Positions 25,627 through 33,514 of a stretch of DNA of 64,000 nt are shown piece by piece; positions within the stretch are counted from its first letter, which is position 1; every line of letters begins with the position of its first letter. The translations under genes were made by a program, and so were the position numbers. The notes under the pieces are model-generated. The model was not told the DNA's origin. It did not search any database and saw nothing but the letters and a program-made list of their open reading frames with translations. The stretch comes from Fermentibacter sp964564435 (GTDB lineage Bacteria > Fermentibacterota > Fermentibacteria > Fermentibacterales > Fermentibacteraceae), in NCBI GenBank assembly GCA_964564435.1, contig CAZMAT010000009.1, positions 26,495 through 90,494 on the forward strand. The letters are read 5' to 3'.

Positions 25627-25655
25627 ATGCTATGCAAACCGCATTCCGTTGTCAA
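25627..25655 (-). promoter_or_regulatory. Sigma70-type promoter of the rex-hyd operon
   Basis: On the minus strand a perfect -35 TTGACA (25650-25655) is 17 bp from a -10-like TAGCAT (25627-25632). The Rex operator begins 2 bp beyond the -10, so Rex would block promoter use. This single promoter could serve the roughly 9.9 kb operon down to the terminator at 15.7 kb. Confidence 0.65.
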
Positions 25656-25679
25656 CCCGCCTCTGTCCGATATCCCTGA

Positions 25680-26405
25680 TCATGGAGCCCTGGTGGCGTC
25701 GACGAGCCTCGGAGGTCCGCCTCCATCCAGTTCGAGAACGGGCACGGAACCGCATGTGTCAGGGGTCAGGCAGAGAGAGGCATCCCCGGGCGGCATGGAC
25801 TTTTCGACCGATTCCAGGAAGCGGAGGGCGGCGCCGGATGCCGAAATGCGGGAAAGCCAGGACCCCGGATCGGTGATCCGGCCGCCCCGTGCCAGGGTCG
25901 ATTCGAAGAACGATGCGAATTCCTCGTCCTCCGGGGCAGGGGTCGAACCCGAGTCTCCCATGGCGAGAAGGGTCACCAGGCGCGCCCCGCTGGAGAGGAC
26001 GAACCCGGCGGCGGCTCCGGCATTCGCGAAGCAGGCCATGATCACCGCGTCACAGCGTGACGAGACGCGCAGGACTCCGCGTGATCCCGCCGAGGTAGCA
26101 TGGATGACGGTGCGTCCCCTCAGGTCCATTTCCATGAGCAGTGTCGGCGAGTTGCCCGTGTCGAACCCGGGGAGCATGACGCCCCCGCGCTCACCCGCCA
26201 GGATCCAGGAGGGGTTCGCGGCCTTGAGCGCCCGCGCCTCCTCCACAGACCCGGCGGGGACGATCGAGTGGGCGCCCTTCTCCAGGGCCAGGCACGCGAA
26301 GGTGCCTGCCCTGAAAACGTCTATGACGACACAGAGGCCTCCGGCCCGATCAGCGCCATCCAGGAGGGACAGGCGCCTCACGGCCGGAGCCCCGGGGCGC
26401 CTCAT
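25680..26405 (-). CDS. 2-phosphosulfolactate phosphatase family protein (ComB-like)
   Basis: A 241-residue ComB-family protein. ComB hydrolyses 2-phosphosulfolactate to sulfolactate in coenzyme M biosynthesis; bacterial homologues are common and often of unproven role. Family motifs are in order: VVIDVFRAGTFACLAL, ILAGERGGVMLPGFDTGNSP, VIHATSAGSRGV and MACFANAGAAAGFVL. Its ATG overlaps the peroxiredoxin stop (ATGA). No comA or comC lies nearby, so the substrate in this organism is open. Confidence 0.8.
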   Translation of the reverse strand: MRRPGAPAVRRLSLLDGADRAGGLCVVIDVFRAGTFACLALEKGAHSIVPAGSVEEARALKAANPSWILAGERGGVMLPGFDTGNSPTLLMEMDLRGRTVIHATSAGSRGVLRVSSRCDAVIMACFANAGAAAGFVLSSGARLVTLLAMGDSGSTPAPEDEEFASFFESTLARGGRITDPGSWLSRISASGAALRFLESVEKSMPPGDASLCLTPDTCGSVPVLELDGGGPPRLVDATRAP

Positions 26406-26860
26406 CGCTGGCTTAGTATCGACAGCACCTCGTCTATGTCGGGGAGCTCGGGGATCTCGTATATGCGGGACCAGATCAGGCTGCCGTTCTCGTCGAGCAG
26501 GAGGTTGGCCCTCTCGGAGAAACCCTCCTTCCCGCGCAGGAGCCCCAGCTTGCCGGCGACTCCGCCGTGCGGCCAGAAATCGGACAGGATCCGGAGGTTG
26601 TTGAGGCCCATGTCCCTGGCCCAGGCGTGCTTGGCCGGCCATGCATCGACGCTCATCCCCACGGGGATGGTGTTCAGGGATTCGAACCTGTAGTACGCAT
26701 CCTCGAGGGACTGCATCTGCCTCGTGCACACGGGGGTGAAGGCCAGGGGGTGGAAGGACAGGAGCACCTTCCTGCCCACCAGCTCCGAGAGTGAGAACTC
26801 GACGTTGTGCTGGTCCCTGAGCACGAAATCCATCACGGTGTCGCCCTCGGATAGCAGCAT
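26402..26860 (-). CDS. Peroxiredoxin (AhpE/BCP-like)
   Basis: A 152-residue thiol peroxidase that would reduce peroxides. The peroxidatic Cys is in LAFTPVCTRQM, matching P-x-x-x-T/V-x-x-C of the family with Thr-Pro-Val preceding it. The downstream conserved Arg lies in the KEGFSERANLLLDENG region. No resolving Cys is obvious, so it may be a 1-Cys type using an external thiol. It lies between a TlpA-like lipoprotein and ComB in one minus-strand unit, a plausible anaerobe's oxidative-defence pair. Confidence 0.88.
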   Translation of the reverse strand: MLLSEGDTVMDFVLRDQHNVEFSLSELVGRKVLLSFHPLAFTPVCTRQMQSLEDAYYRFESLNTIPVGMSVDAWPAKHAWARDMGLNNLRILSDFWPHGGVAGKLGLLRGKEGFSERANLLLDENGSLIWSRIYEIPELPDIDEVLSILSQR

Positions 26861-26875
26861 GAACCGACCTCCCGC

Positions 26876-28048
26876 CTACTGCGCGGCCAGGGCCGCTTCT
26901 ATCTGGCTCCTGAGGGTCTGCTCGCCCGCGGGATCGTATCCGCGCGAGGAGTAGACCACGCTGCCGTCCATCCCTATCACGTAGAACGTGGGGATCCCGG
27001 TGACCAGATAGGCCTCGGCCACCTCGTCGCCGCCGATCACTATCGGATAGGTGTACCCGTTCTCGGCCATGAAAGCCGCCGGATCGCCGTCCTCCCATAC
27101 GTTCACGCCGATTATCCTCACCGGCCTGCCCTCGAATTCCTCGTAGAGGGCCTGGATGCCGGGCATCGCACTCGCACAGGGTCCGCACCAGGTCGCCCAG
27201 AAATCCAGGACCACGACGTTGCCGGCGAGATCGGAGAGCGTCACCTGCTCGCCGTCAGGGGTCTCGAGAGTCCAGTCGGGAGCCTGGGATCCGTTGCCGA
27301 GGACGCTGCTGTAATCCTCGGTCTGTATGCCGTCCGGGATGTCGGCGAGCCTGTAGGCCTCCGGACCCGGCACCGGATCGAGGATGGCCAGGTCGGCGAT
27401 CTCGAGGATCTGTGCGCCTGTCATGTCCTCTTCGGAGGCGAAGCGCTCGACCCTCCTCGGGAGATGGTCATCCCTTCCCAGGAACCAGCGCGCGCTCTCG
27501 ATGCCGTCCTGGTAGACGACGAAGATCACGTCGCAGGGAACGCCGCCGACCGAGTCGACCCGCTCCCATGCGATGCTGTCGGCCTCGATCTCGGAGCTGA
27601 AGGGCTCATCCACCACGAACTCGATCATCAGGCCGTAGAAGGCGAATTCCAGGAGATCCGAGGCGCCGGCCTCCAGGGAGCCCCGGGAGAGGAGCAGGGC
27701 CGATCTGTCGAGCACCCAGGCGCTGTCGCCATCGGAAGCTATCGTCAGGGAGGGCAGGATGTCGCCTGTATCGAGGGTGTCGGCGTCGAATTCGACCCTG
27801 AGGAGCGGGAAATCGCCTTCGGCGGTCCTGCCGGCCCTGACCGTGCCCGTGAAGGGCGGGATCATCTCCTCCAGGTCGCCCGAGCCGGAGAGAGCGAAAT
27901 CGTATTCGACGGCCATCACGCTCGAGGCGGCCGAATCGGCGGCCCTCATCAGGGCTACGGGATCGGGCGTTGCCGGAGCGGGTGCCGGTCCGCATGCGAT
28001 CAGCATGACGACGAATGCAGCGAGTGCCAGTACGGGGACGGTTCTCAT
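26876..28048 (-). CDS. TlpA/ResA-like thioredoxin lipoprotein with an N-terminal lipid-carrier-like domain
   Basis: A 390-residue periplasmic lipoprotein. I use the ATG at 28048, preceded by AGGAAGG, giving a clean signal and lipobox (VVMLIACGP). Residues ~20-240 resemble the DUF2092/LolA-type beta-sheet domain (YDFALSGSG, WVLDRSALLLSRG, RWFLGRDDHLPRRVERF). The C-terminal ~140 residues are a TlpA-type thioredoxin with the active site DFWATWCGPCASAMPG and the cis-Pro in GIPTFYVIG. It probably carries out disulfide reduction or cytochrome/cell-envelope thiol chemistry outside the cytoplasm. It lies 15 nt upstream of the peroxiredoxin gene. Confidence 0.85.
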   Translation of the reverse strand: MRTVPVLALAAFVVMLIACGPAPAPATPDPVALMRAADSAASSVMAVEYDFALSGSGDLEEMIPPFTGTVRAGRTAEGDFPLLRVEFDADTLDTGDILPSLTIASDGDSAWVLDRSALLLSRGSLEAGASDLLEFAFYGLMIEFVVDEPFSSEIEADSIAWERVDSVGGVPCDVIFVVYQDGIESARWFLGRDDHLPRRVERFASEEDMTGAQILEIADLAILDPVPGPEAYRLADIPDGIQTEDYSSVLGNGSQAPDWTLETPDGEQVTLSDLAGNVVVLDFWATWCGPCASAMPGIQALYEEFEGRPVRIIGVNVWEDGDPAAFMAENGYTYPIVIGGDEVAEAYLVTGIPTFYVIGMDGSVVYSSRGYDPAGEQTLRSQIEAALAAQ

Positions 28049-28072
28049 GGCGGGCCTTCCTGGTGGGTCGAT

Positions 28073-28110
28073 AAAAAAAGGGGTGCGGCCGGCGGCAGCC
28101 GGCCGCACCC
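28073..28110 (-). terminator. Rho-independent terminator of the M28 peptidase gene
   Basis: A 12-bp perfect stem (GGGTGCGGCCGG/CCGGCCGCACCC, 28081-28110) is followed on the minus strand by a run of seven T (28073-28079). It begins 8 bp after the M28 stop codon. Confidence 0.92.
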
Positions 28111-28118
28111 GCTGGATC

Positions 28119-29687
28119 CTATCTCAGGACTGTGAACACAGCCGTGTCGGACGAGCCGCCGGACGAGGCCTCCAGGACGAAGACGCCGGCGGGCAGAGCC
28201 GAGACGTCGATGGAGAACGACGTGCCTTCGCCTTCGAGGCCGCCGCGCAGAGCCACCCTGCCCGAGATGTCGTACACGGAGTAGGACGGCCCGGCGAGGC
28301 TGCTCGATACTCCGAAGGTTACGAGACCGGTCGAGGGGTTGGGGCCCACGCCCGTGATGACGAAGGAGCCGGGTACCGCTCCCGATCCTTCATCCTCGAT
28401 GCCGTAGCCGCCCAGGGGCTCGGCAAAGTAGGCCGCGGCTGCGATGGCTCCCCTGGCACAGTCGGTTCCGAACGGGAAGTAGGACATGTAGTTGGCGAGG
28501 ACGTCGCTGGTCTGGTGGTAGTAGGGGTTGTCGTTGAACGCGTTCTCGATGCCGAGGATCGCAGGATAGCCCTGGTTCCAGAACGACGCATGGTCGCTGT
28601 AGGTGGTGCCGGGGCTGTACTCGGTGATGACGTCGAGGGCGGGCACGTACGTGTCGCAGATGGCGTCGAAGGCAAGCGCGAGGCCGTTGGACGAGGTGTT
28701 GTACGGCACCCACATCGAGGCGTCGCCCGAGGGCCCGTACAGGATCATGTCGAAGTTCAGGACTGCGATGATGTCATCGCCCGCAGCTGCGCACTGGTCG
28801 GCGTAGTAGGCGCTTCCGTAGAGTCCCTGCTCCTCGCCGCCGAAGCATACGAACCTTACGGTGTTGGCGAAGTAGAAGCCGGACATCGCCCTGGCCGCCT
28901 CGACCACCGCGGCCGAACCGCTGGCGTTGTCGTCGGCCCCCGGCGCGTTGGTGGTCGACTGCGGCGAGGTCGAGTCGAGATGCCCGCAGATGATCACTAT
29001 CTTGGTCGAATCCTCGATGCCCTGGATCTCGCCGATCACGTTCTCGCAGTCGTAGGAGCCCATGTCGAAATACTGCAGCTCGGCCGGGATTCCGTAGTCG
29101 CCGAACCGGTCCTGGACGTACAGGGCGGCGGTGTCGTAGCCGTCGGTGCTGGAATACCGGGTGAGGCAGTCCTGCATGTCCTGGATGGTGGTCTGGAAGC
29201 TGGTCTCGTCGACGATCGACACTATGTCGGCCACGAAGCCGTCCATCCCCCCGTCTCGGGCGGGCATGTACAGCTCCACGGGCGCCTGGAGCACCGTTTC
29301 ACGCAGCGGCTGCACGAGCCTTATCCCCGGCAGGGCGGGCAGGGATGCGGGGGAGGTGGAGAGTTCCACGACCGTCACATCGCCGTTCTGATAGAGAGGT
29401 GTCCCGATGCCGACGGCGGAGACGGCCCCCCGCGGCGAAGCGGCATGGACGACCGCGTAGTCGCCGGGATCGCGGAAGGATGGATCGAGCAGGGTCGCGA
29501 ACCTGAGCCCCGCGGCATCTTCCGGGGCACCCGAGCAGAGCGCCCAGCCGTCGGCGACGAAATAGAAGTCGAAGTCCGAGGTCCACTCCTGGGCGTACAG
29601 GTCTCTCGTTCCGGTTTCCATGACGTAGAGGGCGTCCGCCGATGCGACGGCGGAGGCGGCGAGCAGGGCCAACAACAGTCTGGGCAT
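28119..29687 (-). CDS. Secreted M28-family zinc peptidase with FlgD-like C-terminal domain
   Basis: Extracellular aminopeptidase-type enzyme of 522 residues. I start at the ATG giving MPRLLLALLAASAVASA, a good signal peptide with a CAGGAG upstream. Dinuclear zinc ligands typical of M28 are visible: His and Asp in VIICGHLDS, Asp in PGADDNASG, the catalytic Glu-Glu in FGGEEQGLYGS, Asp in LNFDMI, and the last His in YYHQTSD. A FlgD-type Ig domain ends the protein (VGPNPSTGLVTFGV ... PAGVFVLEASSGG ... AVFTVLR). It should digest peptides outside the cell, fitting a protein-fermenting lifestyle. Confidence 0.9.
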   Translation of the reverse strand: MPRLLLALLAASAVASADALYVMETGTRDLYAQEWTSDFDFYFVADGWALCSGAPEDAAGLRFATLLDPSFRDPGDYAVVHAASPRGAVSAVGIGTPLYQNGDVTVVELSTSPASLPALPGIRLVQPLRETVLQAPVELYMPARDGGMDGFVADIVSIVDETSFQTTIQDMQDCLTRYSSTDGYDTAALYVQDRFGDYGIPAELQYFDMGSYDCENVIGEIQGIEDSTKIVIICGHLDSTSPQSTTNAPGADDNASGSAAVVEAARAMSGFYFANTVRFVCFGGEEQGLYGSAYYADQCAAAGDDIIAVLNFDMILYGPSGDASMWVPYNTSSNGLALAFDAICDTYVPALDVITEYSPGTTYSDHASFWNQGYPAILGIENAFNDNPYYHQTSDVLANYMSYFPFGTDCARGAIAAAAYFAEPLGGYGIEDEGSGAVPGSFVITGVGPNPSTGLVTFGVSSSLAGPSYSVYDISGRVALRGGLEGEGTSFSIDVSALPAGVFVLEASSGGSSDTAVFTVLR

Positions 29688-29712
29688 GCATCGACTCCTG
29701 TCTATCGGGATG

Positions 29713-29741
29713 TTGAATGCCGACGGTGACACTACGATAAT
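29713..29741 (+). promoter_or_regulatory. Candidate sigma70 promoter for the 29856 lipoprotein gene
   Basis: TTGAAT (29713-29718) and GATAAT (29736-29741) are separated by 17 bp on the plus strand, in the 168-bp gap between the divergent M28 and lipoprotein genes. Confidence 0.45.
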
Positions 29742-29855
29742 TCCCCGGAGCCTCCATCACAAGAAACTACTCCCTGCGCCCGCGTACGGTTCCCGGACTG
29801 GCTGACGCCCCTTCCGAGCCGATATCTTCGGCAATCCTGGAGGAAGGAGGCTTCG

Positions 29856-30470
29856 GTGAGCAGATTCCGGCTGGTTCCGGTCGCCCTGGTCGTTCTCGCT
29901 GCAGCGTGCGGCCAAAGATCCGAGCTCCGCGTCACCAACAACCTTGGCTCCTATGACATCACAGCGGTCTACGCCTTTCCCGACTCGTCGCTGAAGAGGG
30001 GCCAGAACCTCCTCGAGGGCAGGATCCAGCCCGGCGAGGTCGTGACTTTCGAGATGGCCCGCGGGACGTACGACGTCATCGTCGTCGACGAGGACGACGA
30101 CTCGTACGATTATCCCGGCCTGCCGCTGGACGAGAACGGGCACGACCTGCTGGTCAAGCTCGAGGACTTCAATATGGGCCATGTCCACTCGGGCGACGGG
30201 ACCCTCCCGATCACCATCGAGAACGGCCTCGGCTCGATCACGATCTACTTCGCCTACGCCTCGCTGACCACTTCGGGATGGGGCGAGGACATGCTTCGCA
30301 CCACCGTGCTCGTGCCGGGCGAGGAACTGACGATCTGGGTGATGCCCGGGAACTGGAACGTCAGGCTCGAGGACGAGTACGGCGAGGCCTACGTACTGAC
30401 CGGCATCGAACTGGGCGGCGGCACCGACGGCTATTCGCACGTTCTGACGATGGCGGACAGGGAGATCTGA
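29856..30470 (+). CDS. Lipoprotein of unknown function
   Basis: A 204-residue exported lipoprotein starting at GTG with AAGGAGG 5 nt upstream. The signal ends in a canonical lipobox, LAAACG (Cys18). The mature part appears to be two similar beta-sandwich halves, each with an N/D-x-L-G-S-x-x-I motif and a P-G-E-x-x-x-x-x-x-x-x-G-x-x-x-V pattern (RIQPGEVVTFEMARGTYDVI and VLVPGEELTIWVMPGNWNVR). I do not recognise a named family. It is 32 bp upstream of the MBL-rhodanese gene and may share its transcript. Confidence 0.75.
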   Translation: MSRFRLVPVALVVLAAACGQRSELRVTNNLGSYDITAVYAFPDSSLKRGQNLLEGRIQPGEVVTFEMARGTYDVIVVDEDDDSYDYPGLPLDENGHDLLVKLEDFNMGHVHSGDGTLPITIENGLGSITIYFAYASLTTSGWGEDMLRTTVLVPGEELTIWVMPGNWNVRLEDEYGEAYVLTGIELGGGTDGYSHVLTMADREI

Positions 30471-30502
30471 GGCGGCGAACAGCGGCCGGAGGGAGGGCCG
30501 GG

Positions 30503-31903
30503 ATGCATCTGTCCAGCTTCTTCGTGGAGGGGATCGCTCACCGCTCGTACCTCCTGGGCGGTGACAGGAGCTGCGCCGTCGTCGATCCTTCACGTGACGT
30601 CGGCATCTACACCGAAGCCGCGGCAAAGCTCGGTTTCCGGATCACGCACATCCTCGAGACGCATCTCCACGCCGACTTCATCTCGGGCCACATCGACCTC
30701 GCCCAGGCCACCGGGGCCAGGATCGTCGCTCCGGCCGCCGCCCGCTGCGGATTCGACCACATCCCTGCAGCCGAGGGCGACACGGTCCAGCTCGACCGGC
30801 TCAGGATCTCGGTGATCGAGACTCCGGGCCACACTCCGGAGCACCTGTCCTACGTCGTGACCGACCTGTCCAGGGGCGGGGAGCCGGCAGCGGTCTTCAC
30901 GGGCGACACCCTCTTCGCAGGCGACACCGGGCGTCCCGACATCTTCCCCGACAGGGCGGAGGAGCTGGCCGCGAAGCTCCACGACAGCATCCGGAGGCTC
31001 ATGGAGCTCCCGGATGGATGCATCGTTTTCGCGGCGCATGGCGCGGGCTCGCTCTGCGGCAGGTCGATAGGCTCGATGCCGATGACGACGATCGGCTACG
31101 AGAGGGCATCCAATCCCCTGCTCTCCATGGATGCCGGAGCCTTCGCCTCCGAGCTGGCCGGAGCCGGCCAGCCGGTTCCGGATCACTTCCTCAGGTGCGG
31201 TCAGGTGAACGCCGCAGGCCCCGCCCTCCTGTCCGACCTGCCCCCCGCCCCGCCGCTCGGGCCCGATGACTTCGCCTCCAGGATCGAGGCCGGGGCCATC
31301 GTGGTCGACACCAGGAGCTACGACGCGTTCGGAGGGATGCACGTACCGGGCTCCCTCTCCATAGACCTCGACGGCAACTTCTCCGTTATGGCGGGATGGG
31401 TCGTGCCTCCATCGAGGAACATCCTCCTGGTGACCCAGCCCGGCCGCGTGGATGAGGCCCTGGCCTGTCTGAGGAGGGTCGGGCTCGATGCCGTGGCAGG
31501 CACCCTTGCCGGAGGGATGTTCGCCTGGGCCCGCTCGGGCAAGCCCGTCAGCAGGGTCTACCAGGTCTCCCCCGGGGAACTCGGCGCCATCCTCGACGGC
31601 GGCGACGGCTGGAAGCTCGTGGATGTCCGATCTCCCGCGGAGTACTCGGCCTTCCACCTGAAGGAGGCTGTCAACATCCCCGTGGCCGACCTCAGGACGA
31701 GGGTCCGCGAACTCGTCCCCACCACGCCGACTCTCGTCATGTGCGGCTCGGGCCGCCGTTCGATCCTCGGGGCCAGCATACTCCTTCGCGGCGGTCTCAA
31801 GACCGTGTTCAACCTCGCGGGCGGGCTGCCGGCGGCTGTCAGGAGTCTGAAGAGGCTCGACGGCGTGATCGAAGGGGATCCCAGGAACCTCGTTTCGGGG
31901 TGA
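30503..31903 (+). CDS. MBL-fold persulfide dioxygenase-like protein with two rhodanese domains
   Basis: A 466-residue fusion. The N-terminal ~250 residues are an ETHE1-like metallo-beta-lactamase domain with THLHADFISGH, the ETPGHTPEHLSY His, and FTGDTLFAGDTGRPD. Two rhodanese-like domains follow. The first (VDTRSYDAFGGMHVPGS) has V-T-Q-P-G where the catalytic Cys would be and is probably structural. The second (LVDVRSPAEYSAFHLKEAVNIP) retains the Cys in LVMCGSGRRS. Proteins of this build handle glutathione- or CoA-type persulfides. The start is the ATG at 30503 with GGAGGG upstream. It may oxidise or relay sulfane sulfur. Confidence 0.88.
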   Translation: MHLSSFFVEGIAHRSYLLGGDRSCAVVDPSRDVGIYTEAAAKLGFRITHILETHLHADFISGHIDLAQATGARIVAPAAARCGFDHIPAAEGDTVQLDRLRISVIETPGHTPEHLSYVVTDLSRGGEPAAVFTGDTLFAGDTGRPDIFPDRAEELAAKLHDSIRRLMELPDGCIVFAAHGAGSLCGRSIGSMPMTTIGYERASNPLLSMDAGAFASELAGAGQPVPDHFLRCGQVNAAGPALLSDLPPAPPLGPDDFASRIEAGAIVVDTRSYDAFGGMHVPGSLSIDLDGNFSVMAGWVVPPSRNILLVTQPGRVDEALACLRRVGLDAVAGTLAGGMFAWARSGKPVSRVYQVSPGELGAILDGGDGWKLVDVRSPAEYSAFHLKEAVNIPVADLRTRVRELVPTTPTLVMCGSGRRSILGASILLRGGLKTVFNLAGGLPAAVRSLKRLDGVIEGDPRNLVSG

Positions 31904-31944
31904 AACACCGGAACCGAAGCGGATACTGGTTCTCCCGGCCGCGA

Positions 31945-31972
31945 TTGTCCCGGACAGGTGCGGGTCTATATT
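31945..31972 (+). promoter_or_regulatory. Candidate promoter of the SSS transporter gene
   Basis: TTGTCC (31945-31950) and TATATT (31967-31972) are spaced by 16 bp in the 116-bp gap upstream of the symporter start at 32020. Confidence 0.4.
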
Positions 31973-32019
31973 CCGATTTCGTGTCTGCTTGCTCGGTGCG
32001 TTCAACCGGAGGGGCGTAG

Positions 32020-33459
32020 ATGCTGATCAACTACATCGCGATAGGGCTATATACCGCCGTGATCGTCGTCATCGGCATCATGGGCATGAGGAAGACCAGG
32101 TCGTTCGACGACTTCCTCCTGGGCGGTGGCAAGGTGGGCCCCTGGATGACAGCATTGTCATACGGCACGGCCTACTTCTCCGCGGTCCTCTTCATCGGAT
32201 TCGCCGGCAAGATAGGCTGGAACTTCGGACTCTCGGCCCTCTGGGTGACCGTCGGCAACACCCTGGTCGGCACGCTGCTCGTCTGGCTCCTTCTCGGCAA
32301 CCGCATAAAGGAGACCACCACCGCCCTGGGCGTCCGGACGATGCCGGAATACCTGGAGGCCAGGTACGGCAGCCCGTTCTTCAAGGGCTACACCGCTCTT
32401 GCGATCTTCGTCTTCATGATACCCTACACCGCAGCCGTGTTCATGGGCCTGAGCTACCTGTTCGAGGTGGCGTTCCACCTGCCCTACGTCTACGTGCTGC
32501 TCTTCATGGGCGTGTTCACGGCGCTCTACATGGTTATGGGCGGCTACAGGTCCATGGCCATGATGGACGTGATCTTCGGGCTCATCATGACAGTGGGCGT
32601 GGTCGTGCTGGTCTGGTTCTCCATCTCCTACGGCGGAGGGCTGGACAGGATCGTCGAGAATCTTCGCGGGATCGACCCCGGCCTGGCATCGCCCGTCGGG
32701 CCTCCGGGAGCCGTGCCGCTGTTCTCCCTGGTCTTCCTCACGAGCGTGGCTCCTTTCGCCATGCCCCAGCTCCTCATCAAGTTCTACGCCGTGAAGGACA
32801 GGGCCACGATCAGGGTGGGCACAATCGCCTCGACCGTCTTCGCCCTGCTGATAGCCGGAACCGCGTACTTCACGGGCTCGCTCACCAGAGTCATCCTGAA
32901 CCCTGCCACGGCGCCGGGGGCCTTCAGCCCCGAGGGCGCCCCCATGTACGACTCGCTCATGCCCGAGATGCTGGTGCGCGTGGTGCCTCCGGGTTTCGTC
33001 GTGTTCCTGCTGCTGCTGATCCTGGCCGCCTCGATGTCGACGCTGGCCTCGCTCGTGCTTATCTCGAGCTCCAGCGTCACCAAGGACTTCTACCACGGAT
33101 TCGTGAACAGGAATGCATCCGACCGCCGCCTCACGACCCTGAGCAGGATCTCGAGCGCCTTCTTCATCGCTCTTTCGATGATCCTCGCCCTGAGACAGCC
33201 CGCGGTCATCGTAACGATCCTGTCCGTGTCATGGGGGGCCACCGCATCGGTGTTCCTCGGCCCGTTCCTGTGGGGCATCCTGGGCAGGAGGATCGGGAAG
33301 CCCGAGGCTCTCGCCTCCTCGATCCTGGGCCTTGCGACATGCATGACGCTGTTCTTCGTCTGGGGGATACCGAAGGCGCCGCAGGCGGCCTCGGTGGGCA
33401 TGATAGTCTCGCTGCTCGTGCCTGCAGTCTGCCTCTTCAGGAGGCGCCAGGCGGCCTAG
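32020..33459 (+). CDS. Sodium:solute symporter (SSS family)
   Basis: Integral membrane transporter of 479 residues, about 13 predicted helices. Family marks include the early MRKTRSFDDFLLGGGKVGPW segment, LSYGTAYFSAVLFIGFAG, the GVRTMPEYLEARYG motif after TM3, and YMVMGGYRSMAMMDVIFGLIM (TM5-6). It would import an organic substrate with Na+. The family members pantothenate, proline and acetate permeases share these signatures, and the substrate cannot be told from sequence. It is monocistronic, and a strong palindromic terminator follows. Confidence 0.9.
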   Translation: MLINYIAIGLYTAVIVVIGIMGMRKTRSFDDFLLGGGKVGPWMTALSYGTAYFSAVLFIGFAGKIGWNFGLSALWVTVGNTLVGTLLVWLLLGNRIKETTTALGVRTMPEYLEARYGSPFFKGYTALAIFVFMIPYTAAVFMGLSYLFEVAFHLPYVYVLLFMGVFTALYMVMGGYRSMAMMDVIFGLIMTVGVVVLVWFSISYGGGLDRIVENLRGIDPGLASPVGPPGAVPLFSLVFLTSVAPFAMPQLLIKFYAVKDRATIRVGTIASTVFALLIAGTAYFTGSLTRVILNPATAPGAFSPEGAPMYDSLMPEMLVRVVPPGFVVFLLLLILAASMSTLASLVLISSSSVTKDFYHGFVNRNASDRRLTTLSRISSAFFIALSMILALRQPAVIVTILSVSWGATASVFLGPFLWGILGRRIGKPEALASSILGLATCMTLFFVWGIPKAPQAASVGMIVSLLVPAVCLFRRRQAA

Positions 33460-33480
33460 GGCGAGTCGAGGGAGATCTCC

Positions 33481-33506
33481 GAAGGCCGGGCGCGCGCCCG
33501 GCCTTC
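33481..33506. terminator. Palindromic bidirectional terminator
   Basis: GAAGGCCGGGCGC/GCGCCCGGCCTTC is a perfect 26-bp palindrome located between the convergent symporter and FG-GAP genes. Confidence 0.7.
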
Positions 33507-33514
33507 GCCGCATC

